Assembly (NCBI RefSeq): GCF_014212175.1 | Contig: NZ_JACJVR010000090.1 | Coordinates: forward strand, 22,402 to 86,401 | Direction: 5' to 3' | Length of the DNA stretch: 64,000 nt | From: Cohnella xylanilytica | GTDB taxonomy: Bacteria > Bacillota > Bacilli > Paenibacillales > Paenibacillaceae | Made by a program: the position numbers and the translations under genes | Shown here: positions 17,484-25,907 of the stretch, piece by piece | Layout of the letters: each line of letters begins with the position of its first letter | Position numbering within the stretch: the stretch's first letter is position 1 | Notes under the pieces: generated by a model | Told to the model about the DNA's origin: nothing | Databases searched by the model: none | Seen by the model: the letters and a program-made list of their open reading frames with translations, nothing else

Positions 17484-17660
17484 GTGAGCTCCGCGGAAGA
17501 GAAGATCAAAATGATCGGCCAGATGGCGAAGGATGCCGGCCTTCTGGAGGACCCGTATTGGCTGGAGCGGCTCGAGGAGCCGGTTCCGCTCTGGGTCGTG
17601 CTGGAGATGCTGCTCAAGTGGATCGACCGTACAGATTCCGGCGACGGCCCGTACGATTAA
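17484..17660 (+). CDS. Small conserved-looking hypothetical protein
   Basis: 58 aa, predicted helical, with WLERLEEPVPLWVVLEMLLKW. I do not recognise a family. A GTG start at 17484 is favoured by GGAGGCGA six bases upstream; no start further upstream in the frame has a ribosome site. Divergent from the MarR gene, which may control it. Confidence 0.55.
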   Translation: MSSAEEKIKMIGQMAKDAGLLEDPYWLERLEEPVPLWVVLEMLLKWIDRTDSGDGPYD

Positions 17661-17663
17661 CGC

Positions 17664-18004
17664 GCCCCTTATCCCTTCTGCTCAGGTCATCTAATCTAAT
17701 AGAAATCTCGTTCCCCCAACTTGTCCCGTTATCCCTCCGGCTCAGGTAGGCATTCATTCCGCTCGGAACAAAGGTGCCATTATCCCCTTGAGTCAGGGCA
17801 TCTCAGCTAGCGATAAACTCTTCGATGCCATTATCCCATCGGCTCAGGGGATGCATCCGTCTAGCAAGCGACTCAACGGCGCCATTATCCCCTAGAATCA
17901 GGATGTTACTATGGCTCCTGTAAAGTGCGATGCCATTATCCCGCTTACTCAGGAGCGCCTCACGGTTTACGCAGCTCGTGATTCTATTATCCCATTGACT
18001 CAGA
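17664..18004 (+). repeat. Left half of intergenic repeat locus 2 (seven forward units)
   Basis: The same repeat family as at 6456-7432. Units start near 17664, 17723, 17775, 17826, 17881, 17931 and 17981 and read TGCCATTATCCC, variable bases, then TCAGG. Spacing is 50-59 bp. No gene is present in 17661-18458. Confidence 0.85.
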
Positions 18005-18066
18005 GGCATACCGTATTAGCGAAAAATAATACCTCGCCCGCTGCGTAACCGTTGGCATTCTTTCCC

Positions 18067-18410
18067 TACCGAGCCGGTGGGATCGACGCCCAAGACTTTG
18101 CATGCTAACAGACTGTACACCCCCTGACTCAAGGGGATAATGTCACATGATCGCAGTTTGTAAAATGCATGTACCTGAGTCAAGGGGATAAAGGCACATG
18201 ATCCTTACTCGCAAGCGGTCTGCCCCTGAATCGCGGGGATAATGGCACCATGCGAATCAAATAAGATGATCGTCCCTGAGCCGGAGGGATAGCGGTTGCG
18301 AATCTAACAGGATTACCGTCCCTGAGTCGGAGGGATAATGGCACTGTTGATATAAAAACGAATAGAGCAAAGCGGCCCGATTCCCCTCCTGAGCGATGGG
18401 GATATGGGGC
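18067..18410 (-). repeat. Right half of intergenic repeat locus 2 (about seven inverted units)
   Basis: Inverted units at 18067 (degenerate), 18123, 18174, 18225, 18275, 18321 and 18388. The last lies within the loop of the parC terminator. On the minus strand they read like the forward units, so both halves of the locus point away from their flanking gene toward the centre. Confidence 0.85.
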
Positions 18411-18416
18411 CGCTTT
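18361..18416 (-). terminator. Terminator of parC with a repeat unit in its loop
   Basis: Ten-bp stem AAAGCGGCCC (18369-18378) with GGGCCGCTTT (18407-18416); the minus strand continues TTTGCTCTATT. The 28-base loop is a unit of the intergenic repeat family. Confidence 0.6.
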
Positions 18417-18458
18417 CGCGTTAAAGCGAGGCCATTGCACGAATGGACCCTCGCCCCG

Positions 18459-20930
18459 CTATAAGGTCAATGTCGGCTTGCGGAACGATTCCGTCAGCGG
18501 GTCTCCGCGATCGACGGCTAGCACCGACTTGCCGATGGAGCGGCGATCGTCGATCGGCGCATCCTCCGAGTTGAACTCCCCGTATACGCCTCCGGCCGTT
18601 ACCGCCCCCAACGCTGCGGCTTCCTTGACGTGGTAAGCCGAGACGAGACGGTTGCCGTTCGGTTTGACGCGTTTGCCTTCCTTGAACTCGAACGTCTGGA
18701 TGCCCTTGCCGCCGCGCCCCTGCTGCGGATAGTCGATCAGCAGCGAGCGCTTGGCATAGCCGAGATCGGTGAGAACGAGAATCTCGCCCTCGTCGCCAGA
18801 CACCGGGAAGGCCGCGGCGACGCCGTCGCCTTCCTTCAAGGAGATGCCGCGAACGCCTCCGGCCACGCGGCCCTGCAGACTGACCTCGCTCTCCAGGAAG
18901 CGAATGCTCATCCCCTGCTCCGTCACGAGCAGGATCTCCTCCGGGGCGTCGCTGCGGTAGACGGAGACGATCTCGTCCCCGTCCGCGACCTTGGCCGCGG
19001 AGATGGCGGTGCTCCGGTTCGTCGCGTATTCCGCGAGCAAGGTGCGCTTCACCTGGCCGCGCTTCGTGACGAACACGAGGGCGGAGCCCTCAGGCCCTGC
19101 GGCGGCCGCGGCGTTCCAGTCGCCGGGCTTGGTCGGGATGACCGAGACGATGCGGTCATCCTTGGACAGCGGCAGCAGGTTGACGATCGCGGTGCCGGTG
19201 TCCTTCCACTTGAATTCCGGGATCTGGTGAACCGGAAGCAGGAAGTACTGGCCCTTCTGCGTGAACAGAAGCAGCGAGTCGAGCGTGTTCGGCTGGAGCG
19301 TCCAACGGATGACATCGCCTTCCTTGACGCCGGAGCTGCCCAGGTCTCCTCCCGAACGGGTGAAGGAGAGCAGACTCGTCCTTTTCACGTAGCCTTGGCG
19401 GCTCAGCGTCATGACGACGTCTTCCGAAGGAACGGTTACTTCGAGATTGACCTTCAGCTCCTCGACCTCGCCTTGGATGACCGAACGGCGGTCGATGCCG
19501 AACTTGCCGCTGATCTCGCCGAGCTCGTCCTTGATGACGCCGAGCAGCTTCTTCGGATTGTCGAGGATCGAGCGAAGCTGGTTGATCTTCTTCAGCGTGT
19601 CCGCATGCTCCTTCTCGAGCGACGTAATCTCGAGATTGGTCAGGCGGTACAACTGCAAAGTCAGAATCGCGTCGGCCTGACGCTCGGAGAAGCCGAACTT
19701 GGCGACGAGGTTGTTCTGAGCGTCCTGGCGGTTCTTCGACGCCTTGATCGTCTCGATGACCTCGTCCAGCAGGTTGAGCGCCTTGACGAGCCCTTCGAGC
19801 ACGTGGGCGCGGTCCTCCGCCTTCTCCAGGTCGAACTGCGTCCGGTGCGTGACAACTTCCTTCTGGTGGGCGATATACGCCTCCAGAATCGGCTTCAGGC
19901 CGAGCTGGCGCGGCGCCTTGTTGACGATGGCGACCATGTTGAAGTTGTAGACGACCTGAAGGTCGGTCTTCTTGAGCAAATAGGCGAGAATGCCCTCCGC
20001 GTCCGCTTCCTTCTTCAGCTCGATGACGATGCGCAGGCCGTTCCGGCCGCTCTCGTCCCGGACTTCGGCGATGCCTTCGACCTTCTTCTCCGCCCGCAGG
20101 TTGTCGATCGCCGCGACGAGCTTGGATTTGACCACCTGATACGGAATCTCGGTGACGACGATCTGCTGCTTGCCGCCGCGCAAATCCTCGATGGCCGTCT
20201 TGGAGCGGATGTAAATCCGCCCTTTGCCGGTCTCGTAGGCGTCGCGGATGCCCTCTTCGCCCATGATAAGGCCGCCCGTCGGGAAGTCGGGGCCGCGCAG
20301 CACGCCCATGAGCTCGGCTACGGTCATGTCCGGCTTGTCCATAAGCGCCACGCAAGCGTTAATGACCTCGCGCAGATTATGTGGCGGAATCTCCGTCGCG
20401 AAGCCGGACGAGATGCCGCTGACTCCGTTGACGAGAAGGTTCGGGAACCGGGCCGGAAGCACGACCGGCTCCTTCGCCGTATTGTCGAAGTTGTCTTTGA
20501 AAAGCACGGTACGCTTCTCGATGTCGCGCAGCAGCTCCATCGCGATCGGCGACAGGCGCGCCTCGGTATAACGCATGGCGGCCGGCGGATCGTCGTCCAT
20601 CGAGCCCCAGTTGCCGTGGCCGTCGACAAGAGTGTGCGCCATCTTCCACGGCTGCGCCATGCGCACCATGCCGTCGTAGATGGACGAGTCGCCGTGGGGA
20701 TGATAGTTGCCCATGACGTCCCCGACCGTCTTCGCGGACTTGCGATACGGCTTGTCGGGCGTATTGCCCGAATCGTACATCGCGTACAGAATGCGCCGCT
20801 GCACCGGCTTCAAGCCGTCGCGCACGTCGGGAATGGCCCGGTCTTGAATAATGTATTTGGAATAGCGCCCGAAGCGGTCTCCAACGACCTCCTCCAGGAA
20901 CGCCGGCAAAAACTGTTCCAGCAAACTCAA
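18459..20930 (-). CDS. parC: DNA topoisomerase IV subunit A
   Basis: 823 aa, full length. Catalytic Tyr121 is in AMRYTEARL. The quinolone-determining stretch HPHGDSSIYD keeps both serines. Six C-terminal beta-pinwheel repeats follow. It decatenates daughter chromosomes together with ParE. The order of motifs and the pairing with parE distinguish it from GyrA. Downstream of parE by 36 bp, so the two are one operon. Confidence 0.95.
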   Translation of the reverse strand: MSLLEQFLPAFLEEVVGDRFGRYSKYIIQDRAIPDVRDGLKPVQRRILYAMYDSGNTPDKPYRKSAKTVGDVMGNYHPHGDSSIYDGMVRMAQPWKMAHTLVDGHGNWGSMDDDPPAAMRYTEARLSPIAMELLRDIEKRTVLFKDNFDNTAKEPVVLPARFPNLLVNGVSGISSGFATEIPPHNLREVINACVALMDKPDMTVAELMGVLRGPDFPTGGLIMGEEGIRDAYETGKGRIYIRSKTAIEDLRGGKQQIVVTEIPYQVVKSKLVAAIDNLRAEKKVEGIAEVRDESGRNGLRIVIELKKEADAEGILAYLLKKTDLQVVYNFNMVAIVNKAPRQLGLKPILEAYIAHQKEVVTHRTQFDLEKAEDRAHVLEGLVKALNLLDEVIETIKASKNRQDAQNNLVAKFGFSERQADAILTLQLYRLTNLEITSLEKEHADTLKKINQLRSILDNPKKLLGVIKDELGEISGKFGIDRRSVIQGEVEELKVNLEVTVPSEDVVMTLSRQGYVKRTSLLSFTRSGGDLGSSGVKEGDVIRWTLQPNTLDSLLLFTQKGQYFLLPVHQIPEFKWKDTGTAIVNLLPLSKDDRIVSVIPTKPGDWNAAAAAGPEGSALVFVTKRGQVKRTLLAEYATNRSTAISAAKVADGDEIVSVYRSDAPEEILLVTEQGMSIRFLESEVSLQGRVAGGVRGISLKEGDGVAAAFPVSGDEGEILVLTDLGYAKRSLLIDYPQQGRGGKGIQTFEFKEGKRVKPNGNRLVSAYHVKEAAALGAVTAGGVYGEFNSEDAPIDDRRSIGKSVLAVDRGDPLTESFRKPTLTL

Positions 20931-20966
20931 GCGTCAACGCCCCTTTCTTCTATGCGGGTGGCCGTC

Positions 20967-22943
20967 CTACTCCTCGTACTCGGTGAAATCGACATTGTCG
21001 ATGATCCACCGTTTGCGCGGATCGACCTTGTCGCCCATCAGCGTCGACACGCGGCGCTCGGCCTTGGCGGCGTCCTCGATCTGCACCTGCAGAAGCGTGC
21101 GCGTCTCCGGATTCATCGTCGTCTCCCACAGCTGCTCCGGGTTCATCTCGCCGAGACCCTTGTACCGCTGCAGCTCCGCGCCCTTGCCGATCTCCTTCAT
21201 GTAATTCTGCAGCTGCTCGTCCGTCCAGGCGTACCGGACGGTCTCCAGCTTGCCGGACTTGCGCGTGATCTTATACAGGGGCGGCTGGGCGATGAACACC
21301 TTGCCCGCGTCGATCAGCGACTTCATGTACCGGTAGAAGAAGGTGAGCAAAAGGACCTGAATATGCGCGCCGTCCGTGTCGGCGTCCGTCATGATGATGA
21401 TCTTGGAGTAATTGCTCTCCTCGACGTCGAATTCCGAGCCGATGCCCGCCCCGATCGTCGCGATGATCGCCTTGTACTCGTCGTTCTTGAGAATGTCGAC
21501 GAGCTTCGCCTTCTCCGGGTTCATCGGCTTGCCCTTGAGCGGCAGGATCGCCTGATACTTCGAATCGCGCCCCTGCTTGGCCGAGCCGCCCGCGGAGTCG
21601 CCTTCGACGATGAACAGCTCGTTGCGCGAGCTGTCCTTCGATTGAGCCGGCGACAGCTTGCCGCCGAGGCTCGGGCTGTCGCTCCGCTTCTTGCCGCTGC
21701 GAATCTCGTCGCGCGCCTTGCGGGCCGCCTCGCGCGCCCTGGACGCCTGAATCGCCTTGCGGATGAGCGATTGGCCGACCTGCGGATTCTCCTCCAGGAA
21801 CACGGCCATCTTCTCGGAGACGACCGCATCCGTCGCGCTGCGCGCGGAAGCGCTCCCGAGCTGGTCCTTCGTCTGGCCGACGAATTCGACGTCCGCCATC
21901 TTGATGTTGATGACGGCCATCATCCCTTCGCGCAGGTCGTTGCCTTCGAGATTCTTATCCTTCTCCTTAAGCTGCCCGGTCTTGCGCGCGTATTCGTTCA
22001 TGACGCGGGTGTACGCCGTCTTGAAGCCGGTCTCGTGCGTGCCGCCGCCGCGCGTCGGAATCGAGTTGACGAACGAGGCGATCGTCTCGGTGTAGCCGTC
22101 GTTGTACTGCAGCGCCACCTCGACCTCGATGTCGTCCTTCTCGGCGGAGAAGTGGATAACGTCGTGCAGCACCGTTTTGTCCTCGTTCAGGAACTGGACG
22201 AACTGGCTCGCGCCGCCTTCGTAGTAGAACGTCTCTTCCTTCCCGCCGGCCCGCTGGTCCTTAAGCACGACCTTGAGCCCCGAGTTCAGGAAGGCGATCT
22301 CCTGCAAGCGCTCGGCGAGCGTATCGTAGTTCAAGTTCACGTTGCCGTGGAAAACCTTCGGGTCCGGCTTGAACGTCACCTTCGTGCCGGTCTTGTTCGT
22401 GTTGCCCAGCACCTCGAGCCCGGTGACCGGTTCGCCGACGTGCTCCTTGCCGGCCGTGTCCGTCCACGTCTCGAACCGCATTTTATGTATTTTGCCGTCG
22501 CGGTAGATCTCGACCTCCAGCCATTCGGACAGCGCGTTCGTTACGGAAGCGCCGACGCCGTGCAGGCCTCCCGATTTCTTGTAGCCGCCGCCTCCGAATT
22601 TGCCGCCCGCGTGCAGGATCGTATACACGACTTGGGGCGTCGGAATTCCCGTCTTGTGCATCCCGGTCGGAATGCCGCGCCCGTTGTCCTGCACCGTGAC
22701 GGAGTTGTCCGCATGCACGGTGACGTCGATCCGCGAGCAAAACTTGGCCAGATGCTCGTCCACCGCGTTGTCCACGATCTCCCACACCAGATGGTGCAAG
22801 CCGGACGAGGTCGTGCTGCCGATGTACATACCCGGCCGCTTGCGCACGGCCGTCAAACCTTCCAGCACCTGGATGTCGTCGGCGCCGTATTCCGTTCCCG
22901 CCTGTGCCGCCGATTTGGCGAACAGGTCTATTTGTTCGGCCAC
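20967..22943 (-). CDS. parE: DNA topoisomerase IV subunit B
   Basis: 658 aa. GHKL ATPase motifs EIVDNAVDEHL and DNGRGIP, the glycine-rich lid GGGGYKKSGGLHGVGAS, and the TOPRIM motifs EGDSAGGSAKQGRD and PLKGKPMN are present. It supplies ATP hydrolysis to topoisomerase IV. AAGGAGG precedes the ATG. First gene of the parE-parC operon and the last clear host gene before the prophage. Confidence 0.95.
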   Translation of the reverse strand: MAEQIDLFAKSAAQAGTEYGADDIQVLEGLTAVRKRPGMYIGSTTSSGLHHLVWEIVDNAVDEHLAKFCSRIDVTVHADNSVTVQDNGRGIPTGMHKTGIPTPQVVYTILHAGGKFGGGGYKKSGGLHGVGASVTNALSEWLEVEIYRDGKIHKMRFETWTDTAGKEHVGEPVTGLEVLGNTNKTGTKVTFKPDPKVFHGNVNLNYDTLAERLQEIAFLNSGLKVVLKDQRAGGKEETFYYEGGASQFVQFLNEDKTVLHDVIHFSAEKDDIEVEVALQYNDGYTETIASFVNSIPTRGGGTHETGFKTAYTRVMNEYARKTGQLKEKDKNLEGNDLREGMMAVINIKMADVEFVGQTKDQLGSASARSATDAVVSEKMAVFLEENPQVGQSLIRKAIQASRAREAARKARDEIRSGKKRSDSPSLGGKLSPAQSKDSSRNELFIVEGDSAGGSAKQGRDSKYQAILPLKGKPMNPEKAKLVDILKNDEYKAIIATIGAGIGSEFDVEESNYSKIIIMTDADTDGAHIQVLLLTFFYRYMKSLIDAGKVFIAQPPLYKITRKSGKLETVRYAWTDEQLQNYMKEIGKGAELQRYKGLGEMNPEQLWETTMNPETRTLLQVQIEDAAKAERRVSTLMGDKVDPRKRWIIDNVDFTEYEE

Positions 22944-23009
22944 GAAGGGTCCTCCTTGCTTCTCTCTCTTCGCTTGCCCCGGACAGTCCGGACAAGCTCA
23001 CTTCCGCTT

Positions 23010-23039
23010 ATTTTAAGCTAAAAGGTCATTTATGCGCAA
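23010..23039 (-). promoter_or_regulatory. Candidate parE promoter at the prophage junction
   Basis: Minus strand TTGCGC (23034-23039), 18-bp spacer, TAAAAT (23010-23015). Base composition turns AT-rich just beyond the -35, so insertion appears to have left this promoter intact. Confidence 0.45.
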
Positions 23040-23145
23040 TCCTTTGGAAAAATGAGTAATCTCAATGTTTTATCTTGTACCCATTGGTAAGGTTGTATAT
23101 GAGTGAGTAATATTCGTGTGATAAAAAATGTGATGTGAATAACTA

Positions 23146-23175
23146 TTGAATAAGAACGTGTGTTCTGTGTAAAAT
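23146..23175 (+). promoter_or_regulatory. Promoter with LexA (SOS) box
   Basis: TTGAAT at 23146-23151, 18-bp spacer, TAAAAT at 23170-23175. GAAC-GTGT-GTTC at 23154-23165, inside the spacer, has the GAAC-N4-GTTC core of Gram-positive LexA sites. Confidence 0.65.
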
Positions 23176-23193
23176 AATCATGAGGTGAATCCC

Positions 23194-23616
23194 ATGATCG
23201 AACTCGACGAGAATACCACAAACCTAATCCGCGAACACATGCACATCACACTTTTACTCCCGAAGCTTGTAGAGAGCATCCAGGAACTAACCGAATCGCG
23301 GCATATCACATTAAAGGACGCAGCCATCATGTTTAACAAGGCACTTGGCCGGTATTATCGGACGAGGTTGCAGGACGTGAAGAAGGAGCTGCGTACACTC
23401 GGCATATCCACTTGGATAGAGGATCAAGGAGATATGATCTACATTAATGTAGCAACGCGAGGGGCAAAGGAACGGTTCGGGGTTAAACGGCGCGTGGCCG
23501 ATGAGGAGATACAAGCGATGATGGAAGGATTTGCGGATAAGCTGGAGAGGAATCCACCGGAGTTTCCACCGTATAAAGTAGATATGGAACGTCCAAAGTG
23601 GCAGAAGGTGTATTAA
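23194..23616 (+). CDS. Unrecognised SOS-linked phage protein
   Basis: 140 aa, soluble, mixed charge, with TLKDAAIMFNKALGRYYRTRLQDVKKELR as a helical stretch. No family recognised. GAGGTGA five bases before ATG 23194 decides the start over an in-frame ATG at 23185. It is the outermost left gene of the prophage, runs opposite to nearly all others, and its promoter carries a LexA box, so damage induction is expected. Confidence 0.65.
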   Translation: MIELDENTTNLIREHMHITLLLPKLVESIQELTESRHITLKDAAIMFNKALGRYYRTRLQDVKKELRTLGISTWIEDQGDMIYINVATRGAKERFGVKRRVADEEIQAMMEGFADKLERNPPEFPPYKVDMERPKWQKVY

Positions 23617-23641
23617 AGGGATGATGCGGAATCATCCCTTT
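23615..23641. terminator. Bidirectional terminator between convergent genes
   Basis: Perfect 11-bp stem AAAGGGATGAT / ATCATCCCTTT with a 5-base loop. The stop codons of both flanking genes lie in it. Confidence 0.6.
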
Positions 23642-23922
23642 ACTGATTTAACTTCATATTTGAAATTGAACTCTTGGAACTTATCTTTATCTCGTTCAAA
23701 TAGACGGTCAATATGTGCAACGATAACAACTGCTTTTTCTTTTTCAAGCGCTTCATTTAGTTTGCTGAATCTAGGTCTATCATCGGTCGCTGAATATCCC
23801 CTATCTATAAATACATCCTTTACTTCATATCCATTTTCTTCGGCGTATTTTTGACACAATTCAACTTGACTTGCTGGGTCTTGTAATTCCGTTGATGTAC
23901 GTGCGTAAATGTATGCTTTCAT
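23632..23922 (-). CDS. Serine recombinase catalytic-domain-only protein
   Basis: 96 aa. It begins MKAYIYARTSTELQDP, with Arg8 and nucleophile Ser10 as in resolvases, and has DRPRFSKLNEAL and VIVAHIDRLFERD, matching the resolvase N-terminal domain. The DNA-binding half is absent and the frame ends cleanly in a terminator. It may be a cut-down relic or a domain with a non-recombination role. Third ATG chosen by AGAGGG spacing. Last gene of the left-end accessory operon. Confidence 0.75.
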   Translation of the reverse strand: MKAYIYARTSTELQDPASQVELCQKYAEENGYEVKDVFIDRGYSATDDRPRFSKLNEALEKEKAVVIVAHIDRLFERDKDKFQEFNFKYEVKSVKG

Positions 23923-23927
23923 TTTCA

Positions 23928-24233
23928 TCATCCCTCTTTTATTTGTTTGAGTGCATCATCAACGATATACCATTCTTTTGGTATCTCGCCTTCTTCTTTT
24001 AACTGAGCAAAGTTCTTTTGTGAACCTGATCCCCATTCATCATCTACAACTTCTGCGTGATGTTCAATTATCTTCCTTGATACTTCCAATGCCTTCTCTG
24101 CAATCTCTAGTTTAGATAGTAAATATTGAATATCATCTAACAGTATGTTCTTCGAACCTGCTGGAAGTTCTTTCATTTGTTCAATTCCAATTTTAATTTG
24201 CAGTCGTTTCCTTATATTATCTATACGGCTCAT
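23928..24233 (-). CDS. Hypothetical phage accessory protein
   Basis: 101 aa, helical and charged, with no recognised family. AGGAGG precedes the ATG. Overlaps the end of the preceding gene by four bases, so the two are cotranscribed. Confidence 0.65.
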   Translation of the reverse strand: MSRIDNIRKRLQIKIGIEQMKELPAGSKNILLDDIQYLLSKLEIAEKALEVSRKIIEHHAEVVDDEWGSGSQKNFAQLKEEGEIPKEWYIVDDALKQIKEG

Positions 24234-24586
24234 TTCTGTTCCTCCTTTTGATAACTTCTTAGAATCGATTGCAGTCTGTCAACAAGTCGTTCCACATCGT
24301 CTCTATCATAAATGGCGAACATGGAAGAATCATCATACGAACCATCGCGTCCGTAACATTCAAGATCCATGCTGAATGATGTCCCGTTGTCCATTGCATC
24401 TAGAAGTATATTGGAAAATTCTTCAGAACTATTCGCGTCTACATCTTCAATTAGGTTAGAGTAAGTCCAATCGTTGCTTAATGAGTCTCCCTTTACCATT
24501 AGCCCTTCGATCATCATGGGTTGGAATCTAGAGTAAACGGTTCCAGACGGGAGATGTAGGAACTCCTTTCTATTTACAATTCTCAC
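24230..24586 (-). CDS. Hypothetical phage accessory protein
   Basis: 118 aa, acidic in the middle (SNLIEDVDANSSEEFSNILL), no recognised motif. GTG at 24586 with AAGGAG eight bases upstream is preferred over GTG 24595, which abuts the ribosome site. Confidence 0.6.
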   Translation of the reverse strand: MRIVNRKEFLHLPSGTVYSRFQPMMIEGLMVKGDSLSNDWTYSNLIEDVDANSSEEFSNILLDAMDNGTSFSMDLECYGRDGSYDDSSMFAIYDRDDVERLVDRLQSILRSYQKEEQK

Positions 24587-24591
24587 TAACT

Positions 24592-24801
24592 TCACTCCTT
24601 CATCTCAGTTTTCTTCCTAAGATCATCCCAATACTCATCATGCAATAATTTATGTAACTGCGATCCCTTTTCTTTACTAAGTCGCCAGAATTGTTTTGTA
24701 ATTACGCTGAAATCACCATGAGGCTGCATCTGGAGCCAGTCCCATAATTCCTTTTCTTCCGGCTTTTCCATATCGAATTTAATCGTCTTATTCCGTATCA
24801 T
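24592..24801 (-). CDS. Small hypothetical protein
   Basis: 69 aa, rich in Lys and Glu, no membrane segment. AAAGGAGG precedes the ATG. First gene of the four-gene left-end operon driven from 24821. Confidence 0.6.
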   Translation of the reverse strand: MIRNKTIKFDMEKPEEKELWDWLQMQPHGDFSVITKQFWRLSKEKGSQLHKLLHDEYWDDLRKKTEMKE

Positions 24802-24820
24802 GCTATTCCTCCTTTACCTG

Positions 24821-24849
24821 ATTATAGCATCCATTTAGTCATATGACTA
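24821..24849 (-). promoter_or_regulatory. Promoter with perfect 14-bp palindromic operator
   Basis: Minus strand TATAAT at 24821-24826. TAGTCATATGACTA (24836-24849) is its own reverse complement and covers the -35 side. A repressor of the left-end operon, perhaps active in the lysogen, is inferred. Confidence 0.5.
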
Positions 24850-24857
24850 TTCAATAG

Positions 24858-24897
24858 ACAAAAATAAATAGGCTCACCCCCTCATGGGAGCAAGCCC
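24858..24897 (-). terminator. Terminator after the lysis genes
   Basis: An imperfect stem pairs GGCT and CCC on one side with GGG and AGCC on the other (24871-24897), followed on the minus strand by TATTTATTTTTG. It ends the late transcript after the amidase gene. Confidence 0.55.
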
Positions 24898-24964
24898 TTT
24901 TCTTTTGGTTGTATTTTTTCTGGTTTTTCGGCAATTTGGTTGTATCGATGTTTTGTCAAGGAAA

Positions 24965-25726
24965 TTATTGCGGCACATAGTACCCTTTATCGATTGCCAC
25001 TTGGATAATGTCCAGAAGCTTCGCCTGTGCAGCTGCTTGGTTCGGGTCTTTGGCGTTTACTGCCTTATTGTACAAGTCCTGATACCGCGTATGGAACCCG
25101 AAGATACGCGCTAGAGCCGTATTCGGCGTATTGTTGAGCGACATTTCGAGTTCGATTGATGCGATATCCTTGCGTACCTTAGCCATATCGTAGCCGGGAC
25201 ATGCGGTCGGACTAAGCTCCTTATGGCCCATCAACTGACGGAACTTCGGTAGCCATTGCTTGTACAGAAAGTATGCCGCATACAGCGCATTTCGGTCCTG
25301 ATCCGTAAGTGTATCGTGATTCGCATAGTCTCCAGAGACACAAATATGAACCGTGTATCCGTTGTTCGATGCCACCCCGTAGGTAAGGGCTTCAAGGTTA
25401 TTCGTGATATGGATAACGCCGTTGCGAATCCAAGCGTGGTATGGGAAACCTGCGTCTCCTTCCGACCGGTTCTTCTTGGTGTTGATGTGACTCTGTGCTA
25501 TCCTGGTAGCCAATGTACGGTTATCGTAGCCGCGTGTACTGGCCTTAGACAAGGCGTCGTGATGGAATACGATGGTCGTCAGATCGTTGAGATTACGGAA
25601 GCCATTCAGCGATTCCCACGTGTACTTAGGATTAGTCGGAAGTACCGGTCGCAAGTCTACAATCTGGACTGACGATAGGTTACTCAGCAGATTCGATGGG
25701 TACGTTAAGGTTGTTGGTAGCGTCAC
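24965..25726 (-). CDS. N-acetylmuramoyl-L-alanine amidase (endolysin)
   Basis: 253 aa. Amidase_2/PGRP fold with zinc ligands in IVFHHD and GHKELSPTACPG. It cuts the bond between muramic acid and the peptide stem at the end of infection. The C-terminal 70 residues resemble no LysM or SH3 domain I can name but may bind the wall. A GTG at 25726 has AGGAG upstream; this overlaps the 3' end of the holin gene, the usual lysis pairing. Confidence 0.85.
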   Translation of the reverse strand: MTLPTTLTYPSNLLSNLSSVQIVDLRPVLPTNPKYTWESLNGFRNLNDLTTIVFHHDALSKASTRGYDNRTLATRIAQSHINTKKNRSEGDAGFPYHAWIRNGVIHITNNLEALTYGVASNNGYTVHICVSGDYANHDTLTDQDRNALYAAYFLYKQWLPKFRQLMGHKELSPTACPGYDMAKVRKDIASIELEMSLNNTPNTALARIFGFHTRYQDLYNKAVNAKDPNQAAAQAKLLDIIQVAIDKGYYVPQ

Positions 25727-25907
25727 TCTTTTTCGCTCCTTTCTTGATGTGCTTCGCAAAGATGCCCCAGATAACCAGCAGAGCGGAGATTCCGTTCACA
25801 ACGAGGTTGATTTGCTCATCTGTAATCTCGCTTAGATCGACTCCAAAAGGCTGTAGAATCAGCTTAATAGCGCCGATAAGGGATGGGATAAGCGTCTTAT
25901 AGTTCAT
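25680..25907 (-). CDS. Phage holin
   Basis: 75 aa. MNYKTLIPSLIGAIKLIL and INLVVNGISALLVIWGIFAKHI give two hydrophobic segments, with a charged Lys-rich tail (HIKKGAKKSD). It would form membrane holes that release the amidase. ATG at 25907 has GGAGG nine bases upstream. The same frame is open upstream to 26261, so a longer product is also possible. Confidence 0.8.
   Translation of the reverse strand: MNYKTLIPSLIGAIKLILQPFGVDLSEITDEQINLVVNGISALLVIWGIFAKHIKKGAKKSDATNNLNVPIESAE

Noticed and set aside
18630..23021. 1,463-codon open frame on the plus strand opposite parE-parC
   Set aside because: It is the antisense image of two well-identified genes in GC-rich DNA, and the protein has no recognisable features.
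22944..23193. tRNA or attachment site at the left prophage end
   Set aside because: No tRNA fold is visible, and the matching right-end repeat, if any, is outside the window.
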